The translations under genes and the position numbers were made by a program. Shown here piece after piece: positions 51,678-63,691 of a stretch of DNA of 64,000 nt; the stretch's first letter is position 1; each line of letters opens with the position of its first letter. Origin of the DNA: Gaertneriomyces semiglobifer (taxonomy: Eukaryota > Chytridiomycota > Chytridiomycetes > Spizellomycetales > Spizellomycetaceae); NCBI GenBank assembly GCA_025558075.1, contig JAHLKF010000006.1:806001-870000 (forward strand). Reading direction: 5' to 3'. A model generated the notes under the pieces. That model saw only the letters and a list, made by a program, of their open reading frames with translations. It had not been told where the DNA came from and ran no database searches.

Positions 51678-53829
51678 TCAAAATCCTTTCGTTCGCCGCT
51701 TCTTCCTCGGTCGCTCATCGGATTGTTGCATTGGAGGTTGAATGTGACGCGAGAAAGTCTGGCCAATCGGTATTGGGGACGGCGGGGGTTGCCGAGCAGT
51801 TGTGTCAGCGTTGGTCTTTGACCAGGTCTCTTCACTCATCAGAGTCGCCCGCTCTTCTACAAAGCCGGGATGTGCTTCCGTTGTAACGGTCGCGTCAGAG
51901 GCGTTGCCCGTCAGGTCAAGTAGTGGCTTGACCTCGATTGGTATGCCAGTACCTGGTGCTTCACCGCATATTTCGTCCTTCAAAGACCCCCAAAACATAG
52001 AAAGAGCGTCCTCTACATCTTCTTGAGTGGGTTGAGTGGCAGTGCCTGTAACATATCTCGCTGTATGTGCAAATGCCTGATTGCCCTGCCGTGCTTTACT
52101 TTCCAAGAAGGCATGCTTAGAGATCCCGAATTTGTCTAGCAACGCCGTCGACGTAGACTGTGCTGTTATTCCATACATCTTTGGCAAAGAAAGAAACGGG
52201 AACGATTCCCGAAAAATATAGAACGCACATATCAACTTGTAAAGCACATCTGCGACAAGGGCGGTCAGGGCCGTCGAAGCACGATGAGAGCAAGACAACT
52301 AAGCACTTAAAGAGACTCACTCTCGGAGCCTTCGCTCAAAGTCACCTTGGCGGAATTGGTTTGCAAAAAGCACCATCCAAACCACCAACCGCGACGGTCT
52401 TTCCAGATGTCTTCGTCCGCACCATCGTGATTAGCGTTCACTGAACGCAAGCAGAGAGCGAGCTGTTTCCATATCCAAGGCCCGCCTTTGTCGTAATCAA
52501 TTCTAGCCGCCAACACCCGCATAATGCGCAGCGCACAAGGGGTGTCGACATTGTCACCGACGCTGTCGGAGAGTGACTCGTAATGTTGAACCAAAGGTCT
52601 GAGTGCCAGCTCCTCGTCGCACACGGGGTCAATCACTAGCAGTTTTTCCGCCAATTGCACCCATTCAGGAGAATCCTTAAAGTGGCGATGATATATTTGT
52701 AGCAGATATCGGTAACCATTTGGTTGTTTGGGATTTGCCCTCACAAACTTGCGAGCGCTATCCCTAGCTTTTGTGTAGCTCCCACTTGCCAACAGCAACT
52801 TCTCGTAAAAGATAATGTCAGGTTAGCTGCACGACCTCTTCCGCGTATTATTGCAATGTTACGCATGTACCTTCAGATAAAAAAATAGAAATAGGTCATT
52901 TGAGCCGTCGAGCTGAAGCGACGTCGCAAGGTGCTGTACGCCCTTATTGAAGTGCTGTGACGAAAAATTGCCATCTAGATGAATCTTGAGAGTTAACTAA
53001 TCGAGAGAACTTCGTGAAAAAGCAGCATCTTCACGTACCTGACTCGCCTGATTGCTCATCAGGTCCATTGTCGTCGCCCTGCGTGAGTATTACGCTCACC
53101 TGGCTTCCCCAATGGCTCCCTCCCCAAAGCTGGCTGGCGTCATTATGTAGACGGTGTGCCTCTCTCTTCCATAATATATATGACAGCACACCAGCGTACC
53201 CTACAAGAGGTGCGTCTTGATTGTACGGATACGTATGAATATAGCTGCCGCGCAAAAGTTAGGTTATCACATCCAAATCAGGAGATCAGCTGGAAATAAT
53301 GTTACCCTTCAAGTTTGTCCTGGGCCTCTTGAAACATTCCGTACTTCAAGTGATAAAGCACCATTTCTAGTACTAGTCGTGGCGGAAGATGCGGTTCCAT
53401 CGAGCTCATTTGTGAGATAAATCTAACAAGACGGCGTCCAGCACCACTGGCATTTTCTCTAGCCTCGTGAGAGTCAGTTTTGCTTTCGGTGAGCCTGTTC
53501 CTGCGGAGCGCCAATGCAGCATCGTCGTCGTCCTCAAGGCCAGCGCGGAAGGGCGCGGCGGATCTCAACAGCTCCGTTCCGATCTGCCAAAGCATTTCGA
53601 AGCCAGATGGGCTGCTTCCATCGGCATCTTTTCCATAATCTTTGCGCGCGCGGCGCCAGAGAACCTGGGCGGCAGAGTACGCCAGCGCATGGTTTGCTGT
53701 CGACCCTTCAGAATCGACATCCAGGTTGAACAACGCCTCGCGGAGAATATATCGCAGGTTATTCCGATGCTCCTGCCCGAGGTCTCGCCGAACATCCCTT
53801 CTGGGCGCTCCCTTCTGTAACCGGAACAT
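51678..53829 (-). CDS. RRN11: RNA polymerase I initiation factor TAF1A/Rrn11-like
   Basis: This is a component of the selectivity factor or core factor that recruits Pol I to rDNA. Several exons give about 580-600 residues. The most diagnostic part is SYIHTYPYNQDAPLVGYAGV followed by LSYILWKRE, the Tyr-Pro-x...Tyr-Ala-Gly block of TAF1A and Rrn11. Helical repeats follow (KARDSARKFVRANPKQPNGY, YLLQIYHRHF) with LAEKLLVIDPVCDEELALRP and GGPWIWKQLALCL. A splice joins SEGSE to VLYKLICAFYIFRESFPF, extending the protein to a low-complexity Lys-rich end (RPRKKRRTKGF). The start used is the first in-frame ATG; an upstream exon is possible. It is head-to-head with NBS1, 199 bp apart. Remote homology makes it less certain than most genes here. 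Confidence 0.65.
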
Positions 53830-54028
53830 GATCCAATTCCTAGTTTCTTCAAAAGGTAACTCACGTCGGAGGGACAAAAATATGGCGTGTTATGTCCCGT
53901 TATCGCTAACATAAAAGGTCCAAAATTCTGGGCGAAGCAATGGCAGCTACACTCTCATCCCGTAACTGGATCTAACGAACCTGCGAGCTCTTACAGGACC
54001 GATAAGCGCATATAAGAACGCATAGAGA

Positions 54029-56587
54029 ATGTGGGTGCTGGTTGGTAAGGCGGAAGCAACTCATGGTTGGTGTACTTGGCACTTCTTGTTATGGGTCGCT
54101 CGCCAACCCACTAAATGATTCTCAGAACAGCGAATATGGCTGCGTCCAGCCCAAAGTTACTCCTGCGGGCGAAAAGGTATTTCGGCGGGCATTTAGTTAT
54201 GTTGCATATGTCGTGTGCTCTCGTCTTACTCTGCTCCGCAGACGCCATGGTTTTATTACCGAATGATAAATCGGTCAGCCGCGCACACTGCACACTTACC
54301 GTCGGGGGTCCGGTATTAGTGAAAGACCTTGTAGGTACAAAGCCGTCGACATCGTATCTTACACGGCCGCTCATTTATGTTGAGGTTTCCGCAGAGTAAT
54401 CTCACGCTTCGCACCGAAGTCAGGCTAGTCGACCAATCCTCCAAGTTCGGAACCTATATCCTTCACAACCGGTCGCCGTCCATAGAGGCAGAGAAAATAT
54501 CTGGGAGCGTTGTTTTGAAGGAAGGAGACTGCGTGCGCTTTGGTGTCAACGACTCCATCTTTCAGCTGCAGTATTCCCCAATCGTCGTTTGCTGTTCGGG
54601 AATGCGCTCAGCAATGAGGGCGGAGCTGAACGATTTAGCGCGGCAATTCGATATGAAGAGCTTGAAGAATTGGGATCAGAGTTGCACGCATTTGGTAGTG
54701 ACATCACCCTTGAGGGCGACCATGAAACTAGTGCTGGCTGTTGCCAGTGCGCGAAACGTAGTTGACGATACGTGGATCAGAGATTTTGCACGGATAGATC
54801 CGACTCACTTCTCCATTCCCAGTGAAGAACAATTTACCCCAAAACTGGAAGATCTTCCGGATGTAAGCCTTCTTCCTGATCGTCGACGGGCAACAGCGCT
54901 TTCAGGCCATCAATTCATCATTTTCAGTGAAAACTTGTACGATGAGCTTCGGGCCGTTGTCACTGCCGCGAGTGGAGAAATTTACAAACGGCTGCCGTCC
55001 GCGCAAGAAACCAAGGACTCTCTGCAGAGTTTTCTGTCGCAGTATCCGCGGCCGTGTCTAGTATCACCAGAAGCTGGGCGCGGGAATCGTAGCCACGATT
55101 ACAGCGAACTCATCATGCGCGTAGCAAACTCAATGAATTTGAAAACCATTACGCAGGATGACATTGCACGAGCTATCTTGTACAACGATCCGCAAAAGTA
55201 CTGCAATCCATTCGTGTCTGATGCAGAGTCTCAACAGCCGGCCTCGCAATCACCGCCGCCGATCCGCACGAAACACGCCAAACCTCCTTTAACGGACCCA
55301 CTTCTCGAACGACTACCGCTCGCTTTCATACCGGACTCTGTACAAAGTACCCCAACGCCGGTCCCTGATCTCTCTGCAGGAGCATCTATCAAAGGGTTTG
55401 ATGACTTCTTGGAGGATCTAATGTCTATATCAGCGCCTAAATCTGCAGCCGAGCGTCATACATCATCACAACTGTTACAAGGGACTCCCGCCGAGGCGAC
55501 GACTCAGCCGCAAGAACCGCAAAATGAAAATGTAGCTGATACCCCCAGAGCTGGCGCGATTCTCAAGGCTCAAAAATCTCTGGCAGAAACATTGGGTTTG
55601 ATGTCAAAGGATACCTGTGGACCTGCAGTTGAACAGCGATCTTGCGCCCCTCTTCATCATGACCAAGACAAGGGGGCACCCGAAATGCTCAGCGATGTGA
55701 ATTCTGCTGTTGATTCGGAATTCATATCACGCAAGCCATCCCACATTATAGAACCATCCAGCCAGCGAGAGGTATCCCCAGTTGCACAACCGCCACGAAG
55801 CAATGGAGTCGCCATCTCGGATACTACGGTTATAAATGCTTTCGCAGATGCCGATGCTGTACGCGTTCCAAATCAAGAGTCGTCGCGGCGCCGCAAGCGA
55901 CATACCGTTGATGAACCCCGTGAAGCGCTCATCGTTTCTGCGATTCGAGCTGAACGCGAAAGAATTAAAACGGACGCAGCCGTGGACGAGGCACCGATTG
56001 AAACAAGCGAGCTAGGACTGATGGTTGTGGAAGAGATACGCCTGATTAGCCGCATGGATGATGTGTCAAGGGAGGACCGACGGAGAAACGAGCATCCGAT
56101 TTGTGCTCGTCCGAATTTCAAAAAGTTTAAGAAGGTACACCACGGGCTCAATGGTGTAGGACAGCTGCATGGCAATGCATCATTGACGCCAGCGCGCATC
56201 ATTGCTGTCGAGCCCTACGAGAGGGACAAGATTCGCGTGGTAGGGGATGACCTAGGATGGGGGCAGCATCAAGTCCGCACTGCGTCACATGACAATCCCC
56301 GGCGATTATCCTCACGAGCCAACTCAAACCCATCAACACAGGTCTCGGATGCTTTCAGTGCCAGTGCCTCAAAGCGTCCATGGCGCTCCACTCGGGCGAA
56401 AAGGCCCTCGCCTCCAGATGATTTTGAAGACAACGACTCCGACGGATCCACATATGAGGACATCGAGGAGGACCCCTTCGACTTTCCCGCCAGCACAACG
56501 GGGACACGATCGCGTATGACACGGGTTGATTTCGATGAACCCAGCCAGGAAGGCTTTGCGGCTTTCACAAGACAAAGGCCTAGATAG
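54029..56587 (+). CDS. NBS1: Nibrin/NBS1, MRN complex subunit
   Basis: NBS1 brings Mre11-Rad50 and the ATM kinase to DNA breaks. Three introns near the 5' end hide the true start. MWVLV joins EQRIWLRPAQSYSCGRK, then DAMVLLPNDKSVSRAHCTL, then SNLTLRTEVRLVDQSSKFGT. This makes a complete FHA domain with the G-R-K and S-x-S-R-x-H phosphothreonine-binding residues. The first BRCT domain (QSCTHLVVTSPLRATMKLVL, VVDDTWIRDF) and a second (FIIFSENLYDELRAVVTAAS) follow. A long disordered region leads to the Mre11-binding motif PNFKKFKKV. An acidic C-terminus holds EEDPFDFPAS, an FxF-type candidate ATM/Tel1-binding site. About 780 residues, close to human nibrin and with its full order of parts. Confidence 0.92.
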
Positions 56588-57123
56588 TCTGCAGCGTATA
56601 TATATAGCTTTACTGTAGCCTAGGTGTGGCGATAGGTTCCGCCATTGAACTTGGTGGTCTGCCCGCTCACGCTGTTCACACATCGGTATTTTTTGAAAGT
56701 GCGCTACTTTCTGAAGTATTTCGGACTATATCGGACTTGCGGCCACGTGACTTGCAATTTCGGACGGAATCGGACGCCGTTTGTATAAATTCCAGGTCCA
56801 TTCCCAACGTTCCCAACCGCGTTCACATCCTATCCAAGTGCAATTCCACGGTGAACAGAACATATGGGCGGGTAAGTCAGTCTAGTATCCCAGAACATAT
56901 GCTGCAGTCCTCCTCACCTGCCTCATTTGCGTCCTTTAGATTATGCTGCTAGCCCATGTCAAATCGACGTTAAATTAAGGTCTGTGTGTTTCCATCTTTG
57001 AAACGTCGCCCTCCTTCCTTGGTTCCCATTTACGATGGGCGTAGTCTGCACACGGTATAAGTCCATGCGGGTTGTAAAGCCCCTACGGCGTCGCGTAGGG
57101 AGAGCGAATGGCTACGACTCTCT
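56588..57123. other. Intergenic with paired repeat around an E-box
   Basis: About 535 bases between NBS1 and the orphan gene. Two copies of TTTCGGACnnnATCGGAC-like sequence (56719-56736 and 56758-56775) flank CACGTGAC at 56744. A plus-strand frame at 56626-56952 lacks domain support. Confidence 0.4.
56719..56775 (+). repeat. Direct repeat TCGGAC pairs flanking CACGTG
   Basis: The unit TTTCGGAC-3nt-ATCGGAC occurs twice, 39 bp apart start to start, with four TCGGAC hexamers in all. The CACGTG core (56744-56749) lies between the copies. The regular spacing looks like a protein-binding array. Function is inferred. Confidence 0.55.
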
Positions 57124-57150
57124 TTGGGGCACAACGCTCATAGAAGAACC

Positions 57151-57976
57151 ATGAAAAGCGCTAAAGCTCGCAAGAAGCACTCCTCTCCCGACCAATATGT
57201 CCGAAATATTCTTAAAAGGGCAGGGCCATTGAAGGCTGTGAACTTCTACAAATATTTCGGGCATACCAATCAGGCTGCTGCCGATGACCAGCTTCGCAGT
57301 AGTCTGGAGAATATAGCCGCAGAGGGACGTGGCAAGATTCCAGTAGCCGCTTTGCATATCCTGGGACAGTGGAAGACCGTGATCGGAAGTGCAGCTGTCC
57401 GGCAATACTGGGCAGAATGTGAGCGGAAAGCGACCAAGGCAGAACAACGAACTCACCGGCACATTATGGCAGATCAAGCTGCACGGCAGCAAAGGGCACT
57501 TGGGGAGGCCTTAACAAGGGACATCGAAAATCAGACTGAGGTACTTCTATCGGCGACAGAGAAAAACGTCAAGTCGGAAACGACAGAAATCAGCCACAGC
57601 AAGAGAGCGGGTCGTTCTTTTTCACACCTCCGGGAACAGTCGCCGATACACTAAATAAGCCCAAGTGGAGGTCCGCTGACATTTCCGAGTTGCAGTTCCA
57701 CGCACGGTACGCGTGGCACTGACATCCACAGTCGGGCGACAAAGGAACTTGCCACAGGAGATCCTTGGTTTGTACCACCAATACCGTGGTGAGGCGGGGC
57801 GGTTGGCATCATTAAAACAGCATCCCAAATCCTACACAATCATCCATAAGCTGCTTGCAGAGGATTGTGCGTGGAACGACTGGGATGATGTTGTGTGCGC
57901 ATTCACCATATCAGAATGTGATGAGGATGACAAGATCGCCTTCAAAATAGCACGCCTCGGGGAACAAATGTTTTGA
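57151..57976 (+). CDS. Orphan gene, frame interrupted after second exon
   Basis: Not recognised. From MKSAKARKKHSSPDQYVRNI the frame is open for about 130 residues, helical and charged (WAECERKATKAEQRTHRHIM). A 53-base intron (donor GTACTT after QTE, acceptor ATCAG) leads in phase to QQESGSFFFTPPGTVADTLN and SADISELQFHAR. A third coding-like stretch (LPQEILGLYHQYRGEAGRLA to LGEQMF) is in another frame, and I find no intron of normal size that joins it. This may be a frameshifted gene, an unusual intron or two genes. No domain, signal or membrane segment is visible. Confidence 0.45.
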
Positions 57977-59411
57977 GATCATCTGCAAGTACAAGCTTTT
58001 CATTAATACCACGCGGAGGACTATTTCTCCGGGACTAATACTCGTTAATAGTCCCCTAGTAATAGCCCCGATCGTGTCGTCGGCGACCGACGTGGGAAAA
58101 ACGAATGCACACATAGGTATGATCTCTGATCCAACGGGAACAGCAATCAGCAATGTGGAGTGTTGCAACTTGCAGGCTCAAGGTGATCCACAGAGGTCAC
58201 AATTATTGGAACGCAGACAGAGCATCATTGGGGTTGCAATAAGAACTCAACAGGTAGCAGCTCTTCTCCTAGTGCTAGTGCTAGCAGTGATGTTCAGATT
58301 GCTTCGGATTGTAGCGTTGCATAATTATTAAACGGCTGTTCATCCCCTCGAAGTCCTCCAAACGTGGCATTAATAAGTTACAGCACGCTTGTTACGGGCT
58401 ATTTACGACAATCGGTGCCTCGAACTGCTGCTTGGTGGTCTCGTGCAGTGTAGAACAGCCCTCGACAAGTCTCGGGCGATTAGTGTTTTGCACTCGACCT
58501 ACCTCGCAAACGCAGCTCTCGGGCGAAATCCAAAATTTTTGTAACAACCACGATTGTCCACGAAAGTTATGGAACTTCCACATATTCCTGAGTAAACAAT
58601 TGGGTTGCAGGCCGAGTTGAAACGGCCAAATAAGTCAAGAGGAGAATGGCGGAAACGCAACCTAAAGGCACCGGTTGTTCTTGTGGTCCTAGTTTATTTT
58701 CAACTGCATGAAGTAAATGGTTCCTAAGGCACAATGCCCGTTTTTTTGCTTCCTTTTTTTTTTTGTTTTTTGGCCAAGTCCCAATGATGCTGGTTCAAGC
58801 CCGAGGAGTTGGGAAACCAATACGGTAGCCGCCGGACATTATTTGCTTCCATTCATTCGGGCGTGGCAATTTAACGTCGGGCAATTGCAAGGTAGGCCGG
58901 GTGTGAAGGGACTTTGGACGGATTTAAAGGGAGAGGGTGCTAAGGCCACCCCGCCTGGAACCATGAGAACACAGTGAGCAGATTGCATGGCTCTTCAGAA
59001 TGACGGCAATTGTATTGAAATTATAGAAGAACAGGGGCTAACAATTGTCTCATGCCTCCAACACAACGTTTCTCCATCCCTTTCAAAATACAGCTTTTCC
59101 GTCGATCAGCACCTCCGGCTTCACAGTCCTGTGGCCAACTGTATCCAGGCCCAATTTATTCGCTAAAACAACCTTCCTTAAACCCCTCAATATCATTAAT
59201 AGCGCCTTTGCATCCGAATCTATCACAAAGGCCGTGAATTTTCTCACCGAGTGCATTCTAACGAGTCAGTGCAAAATGACTTATCGATATTGGTTCACAG
59301 CCGCTGGACGATTTTCGAGTTCATAAAAGAACGTTCGAAGCGTGAAACGAAGCTGAGTCGGTGTTCTCTATATGCCATTCAATTAAGATGCCTCGTAAAG
59401 GCCTATACTGT
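57977..59411. other. Gene-poor region
   Basis: About 1.4 kb with short frames only. One (58074-58331) ends in a hydrophobic run but has no other support. A poly-T-rich tract at about 58741-58771 is the clearest feature. No repeat family, RNA gene or coding pattern is evident. Confidence 0.45.
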
Positions 59412-60902
59412 CTATAATTTAGATAACACCTGCCGCCCTGGCTCGAACAGCGTCCGCGAAAACGAGCTCAGCAGCTTGTTGGTCGGATCTATCTTTCGTC
59501 TCAAAGCACGAAACTCGTCCCATTTCGCGTAATATTTGTTGAAGTCGTACAGCTCCGGGACAAAGTGCTTTCCCCAGTGAGGTAGCCCGCCATAACGGGC
59601 TAGGATAGATTGAACCTCTCTCATAGTCTCAAAACCATCTGCACGGACAGTACCGTCAGAAGCGACATACACCAACAGCCCCACGTACACTGCTGGGCCT
59701 GAAAATGCTGGGTTCAGCCAGGCCTTGCTCTTCCCCGAGCTCCGGTAAATGAACGGATAATGCAACCGCCCTTGATTCTTGGCGCTCCACTTGCGCAGAG
59801 CCTCCGTTGCGGCGCGGAAATTCTCGAGGGGAACGGCAATTTCGCAATTGATCTGCGGTACAGGAATGCCTTTACATAGAATCTGCTCAGAATAGCCGAC
59901 AAGGTCACGAGAGTTTGCGAATCTTCGTATTGTTTGGAACTGTGGTGGTATGGCGAGTTCTTCTTTCTGAGGAAATTGTGTCGCTGTTGTGTCAACACGG
60001 CTGCCTGCAACTGGTGTCGATTTCGTGTCTACCGACATCGCTGACTGATAAAGGGAAACGGTCATGTTTAAAGCTGATGAGACGGCTTGAGACTCAACAG
60101 GATGGGTGCGACCGGAGGAAGTGAATTCGAGATAGCCGGGAGAGCTCGGATTCGCTGTTGATGTGAACCAGACGTGAACCTGATCGGTCTCAGGGAACCA
60201 CCAGAGTTTGACGTATTCGATGTCCTGGCACCATTGCACGTAATTGTCTACGAATTCGTCAAAATCGCAGGTAACTTTCTTACAGGCCAATACCCGTCGT
60301 TCGGCCGTTTCAATTTCAACTTCGGTGATAATACCCAAAACTCCGATTGAAGTGATAAACGCTTCCAATGGGAGATCACGTTCGCCAGTCGGCCCTCCAA
60401 CAGTTACCACTCTGCCCTCCGGGAGAACAACACGCATAGACACCACAATATCTGCATATGAACTCTGATAAAGTCCTTGTCCATGGGTGCCGGTGGAAAT
60501 GGACCCACCGAGGGTCTGAATCCCGATTACACCCGGCGAGCACGGCATCATACGACCATGTTCTCCAAGAATTTTGATGACCTGGTCAATCGACGTACCA
60601 GCGCCGAATGTAGCAGTGTTCTTTGTGAGCTTTTTCAGTCCTGAAAAGTGCTTCAAATCCACTAGGATTGCGTCGTCCTCGGTTGAAATCGAGCTGATTT
60701 TCTCATAGGACAATCCTTTGCCAACCGCACACACTTTCCGCGCACGTCGTACTAGATGGCAAAGCTCTTCTTCAGAGGTAGGAAGATGGATTTGACTTCG
60801 TTTGGCAATCGGGTGCACTCCCGACCAGTTGTAAAAGGTGTCTCGGCGTAGGTGCGTTGGAGCAGCCAACGGTACTGAGCTGTGCTGCAGCTCTCCGGCC
60901 AT
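59412..60902 (-). CDS. ALO1: Aldonolactone oxidase/dehydrogenase-like FAD enzyme
   Basis: Relatives make the last step of ascorbate or erythroascorbate synthesis from an aldonolactone. A single exon of 496 residues. The FAD_binding_4 region includes RKVCAVGKGLSYEKISS and the PP-loop GGSISTGTHGQG (residues 132-143). The C-terminal ALO domain holds YGGLPHWGKHFVPELYDFNK and the closing KIDPTNKLLSSF. At residue 64 the sequence is G-K-G-L-S. Yeast ALO1 and animal GULO have a flavin-linked His in this position, whereas plant galactonolactone dehydrogenase has Leu. So the flavin is probably not covalent here. No transmembrane helix or clear mitochondrial presequence is visible. Substrate (arabinono-, gulono- or galactono-lactone) is not determined. 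The symbol indicates family. Confidence 0.85.
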   Translation of the reverse strand: MAGELQHSSVPLAAPTHLRRDTFYNWSGVHPIAKRSQIHLPTSEEELCHLVRRARKVCAVGKGLSYEKISSISTEDDAILVDLKHFSGLKKLTKNTATFGAGTSIDQVIKILGEHGRMMPCSPGVIGIQTLGGSISTGTHGQGLYQSSYADIVVSMRVVLPEGRVVTVGGPTGERDLPLEAFITSIGVLGIITEVEIETAERRVLACKKVTCDFDEFVDNYVQWCQDIEYVKLWWFPETDQVHVWFTSTANPSSPGYLEFTSSGRTHPVESQAVSSALNMTVSLYQSAMSVDTKSTPVAGSRVDTTATQFPQKEELAIPPQFQTIRRFANSRDLVGYSEQILCKGIPVPQINCEIAVPLENFRAATEALRKWSAKNQGRLHYPFIYRSSGKSKAWLNPAFSGPAVYVGLLVYVASDGTVRADGFETMREVQSILARYGGLPHWGKHFVPELYDFNKYYAKWDEFRALRRKIDPTNKLLSSFSRTLFEPGRQVLSKL

Positions 60903-61685
60903 CGTTTCTGCCTTGTGCGCTTAAGAGCCTCGAGAGGACGAACCAGTTTTCGGGTGCTTCCGTTTTTTATACAGATACTGCGATACCTTTCTCCAGCTGA
61001 CAAAGCGGTATGGAACAGCGATCGAGTAACGCTATCACCGCCCGACCTAAGCCCGAGGAACGGCCGTTAACACCACCTCACCACAGCAAAGTACTGATGC
61101 GCATGCGAGAACCAGAACCAGGTTGCATTGCAAGCAGCGAGGAAAGCCGAGGAAAGCGCGATTGATAAGGAAAGTGAGACAATTTCGTTTTTTCTCAAAT
61201 TATTTTTACTTCGGCTAAACCTTTGACTTTTTGGGTCATCTCCGAGGACATGGTCCCTGGATCACCTCATCACACACCAATATGATGCGCACTTGGAACG
61301 GATTCACGTTATAACCTGCGTGAACCCCATCATCATCATCTTCCAATGAGGTACACTGATGCCCGTATTCTGGAGGTTGGCGATAGAAGAGGTTTCTTGG
61401 CATATAGCAATGCAGCGGTTTCATTCAGACGATCAGCCGACAGCCGGCTACCAATGCTTCATGGGGTGCCGAATGAGGAGCGGCGGAGAATGATTCAGAT
61501 GGACGATACAATTGATTTGATGATTCTGTTGGCAGTTAGAGTGGTTGGTAGAAACCTAGACCGAGACCTGCGGTGGTTTACCCAAGCCCAAGCGCGTTTA
61601 CTTTTGGAGGGCTTTCGTTCACTGAAAACACGAAATACTGAGATACTAACGCTACACAAATGTTATCAAAGTTCCCACCAAGTGC
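60903..61685. other. Intergenic, no supported gene
   Basis: About 780 bases between two minus-strand genes. Short frames (61236-61424 minus, 61346-61696 plus) show no domain. It should hold the promoter of the lactone oxidase gene and the 3' end of the amidase gene. A short ATC repeat occurs at about 61329. Confidence 0.45.
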
Positions 61686-63691
61686 CTAAACGCTAGGTGC
61701 AACAGCTAAGAGGTCATGAAACATTTTGGGCTTACGCCTTTCCGCCGAGAAGATATCTTCGCTAACGTGAGCGAGGTGCAGCAATAGCTCTTCGTTCCAC
61801 CATTTGGCTTGGAATTGCAGTCCAATAGGGAGCCCAGCGTCGTTGTAGCCAACAGGACAAGACACTCCAGGAATACCAAGCAAATTGGCGATGACTACAG
61901 AAGAATGCACAGTCAGCGTTGATAAAAATGGTTGCATAACAAGTAAATTAACTCACAGATAAAACGCATTGCCTTCCCAGACGTCGTGTAGTCAGACAAC
62001 CCTGCATGAACAGATTTGGGGATCTTCGGTGCGGTAATACCAGCTGTCGGCGTAATGATTGCGTCCACTTGCTGGAAGAGATTTTTGAGGTTCTGGATGC
62101 CTACCGTTTTCACTCTCGCCGCTTGAATGTAATCGGCAGACGTGATATGGTTCCCGACGACCGTTAACGCCATCTGTGTTGGGTACGTAAACTTTTTGAT
62201 CGGATATTTGGATACCACGGAGAGCATTTCGGATGTGATGGTATTGGCGTGTGCGACCCGCAAAGCTTCCAGGTCAGGGATCACAATGTCTACAATGGTT
62301 GCGCCACGTTCACGCAGCTTTTCAAGGAATGCGTAGCAGGCATTGACAACCTCGGGATGAGCGTCTTCAAAGTAATCGCGATAAATGCCAATCTTAACGC
62401 CAGTCAAAGACGTGGACTCGCCAAACTTCGTCAAGGCAATGGACGGCTGCTTCAAAGTGTTAACGTCTTTCTCATCGGGGCCGGACATGAGGGCATATGC
62501 GACAGCAAGATCAGACGCAGTTGCAGCAATAGGTCCCACTACGCCAACTGTAGGAGCGAGAGGAAACGCGCCTGACTCACTGATACGTCCGCAAGTCGGC
62601 TTCAAGCCGTATACGCCACAATAGGATGCAGGCACCCTCACACTACCTCCGCCATCTGCACCGACCGCAATTGGGCACAGTCCCGCCGCCACTGCAGCCG
62701 CAGAACCACCGGAAGACCCGCCGGGAAAATGAGCAGGGTTATACGGATTGCGTGGTGTACCCGAGTTGGGGTTGCAGTTGGTCACATCGAGACCGATTTC
62801 GTGCATGTTCGCTTTGCCAATGATGAGAGCCCCAGCGCGACGAAGATTGGCAACACAAAAAGCGTCATCTTCGGGCATATTGCATAAGAAGGAGGTGCCC
62901 ACCCCTGCCAAGATGATTATTAGCGCAGCGCGAACATCTGGAAGGTCGCTGCAACCACACGGACATACCAGTTTCATAGTTCTTCACATCCAATTCGTCT
63001 TTCACCGCAACTGGTACTCCATCCAGAACTCCCAGTTCCATTCCTTGTTTCCATCTCTCTGTACTCTCGGCTGCATGCTTTAGTATATCTCCCTCGTTCC
63101 ATTTGATAACGGCCTTGAGGTCGCCTTCAGCCGCGTTGTTGCTTTGGAGAGCCAAAATAACGGCGTTTGCAACTTCCAAAGGTGTCACACTCCTACTCTT
63201 GTACGCTTTATAGAAGTCACCAACTGATCGAAAGATACGATTCTTGAGCTTCAATCCGGAGCTAGCAATAGCGTCCAGATCTGCGACTTGCGAACTGCCC
63301 TGTTCAGCATCTGGCTCGATTAGTGGATAGTATGTTGGCATGGGATCTCCTTCAATGGGATGACGCCGGAGGTAAAAGAGATTGCTGTCATTAGCGATCT
63401 TGTAGGTCTGGAGATGTTGAGATCAGTAACTGCTCGCACCGCCGCGGTGCTCATGTGGTTGTCTCGACTCACAAGACCAGTTACGAATCCAACGGATCGG
63501 AAAATGTAGCACAATATACGCAAAGTCCATCCTGTTGCAGAGGGAGTGGAAAAAGAGTGCAGATAGTACCCGTTTGCGTCCTTTTCAGCGACTCGCTTAG
63601 GCTGCGATGGAAAGTTTCGTCAGTCACAACCCATGTACACACTCGGATAAGAAGCGTCAACCTTGGCAAGCACCGCCGGTTCCGACATCAT
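61686..63691 (-). CDS. FAAH: Fatty acid amide hydrolase-type amidase
   Basis: An amidase-signature serine hydrolase that splits fatty acid amides and esters. Exons give about 600 residues. The start MMSEPAVLAK is joined to PKRVAEKDANGYYLHSF, RILCYIFRSVGFVTGL, and TYKIANDSNLFYLRRHPIEG. The catalytic Lys is in DGVPVAVKDELD, the middle Ser and nucleophile are in FPGGSSGGSAAAVAAG, and VGADGGGSVRVPASYCG follows. Later blocks HANTITSEML and DAIITPTAGITAPKIP match plant and fungal FAAH rather than GatA. The final exon gives NLLGIPGVSCPVGYNDAGLP. The N-terminal extension with hydrophobic YIFRSVGFVTGL agrees with the FAAH type. Upstream exon choice is my reading of splice sites; the core is certain. 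Confidence 0.9.

Noticed and set aside
53565..53912. 115-codon minus-strand frame starting with ATG at 53912
   Set aside because: It shifts out of frame with the TAF1A-like exon; the other frame carries the conserved sequence.
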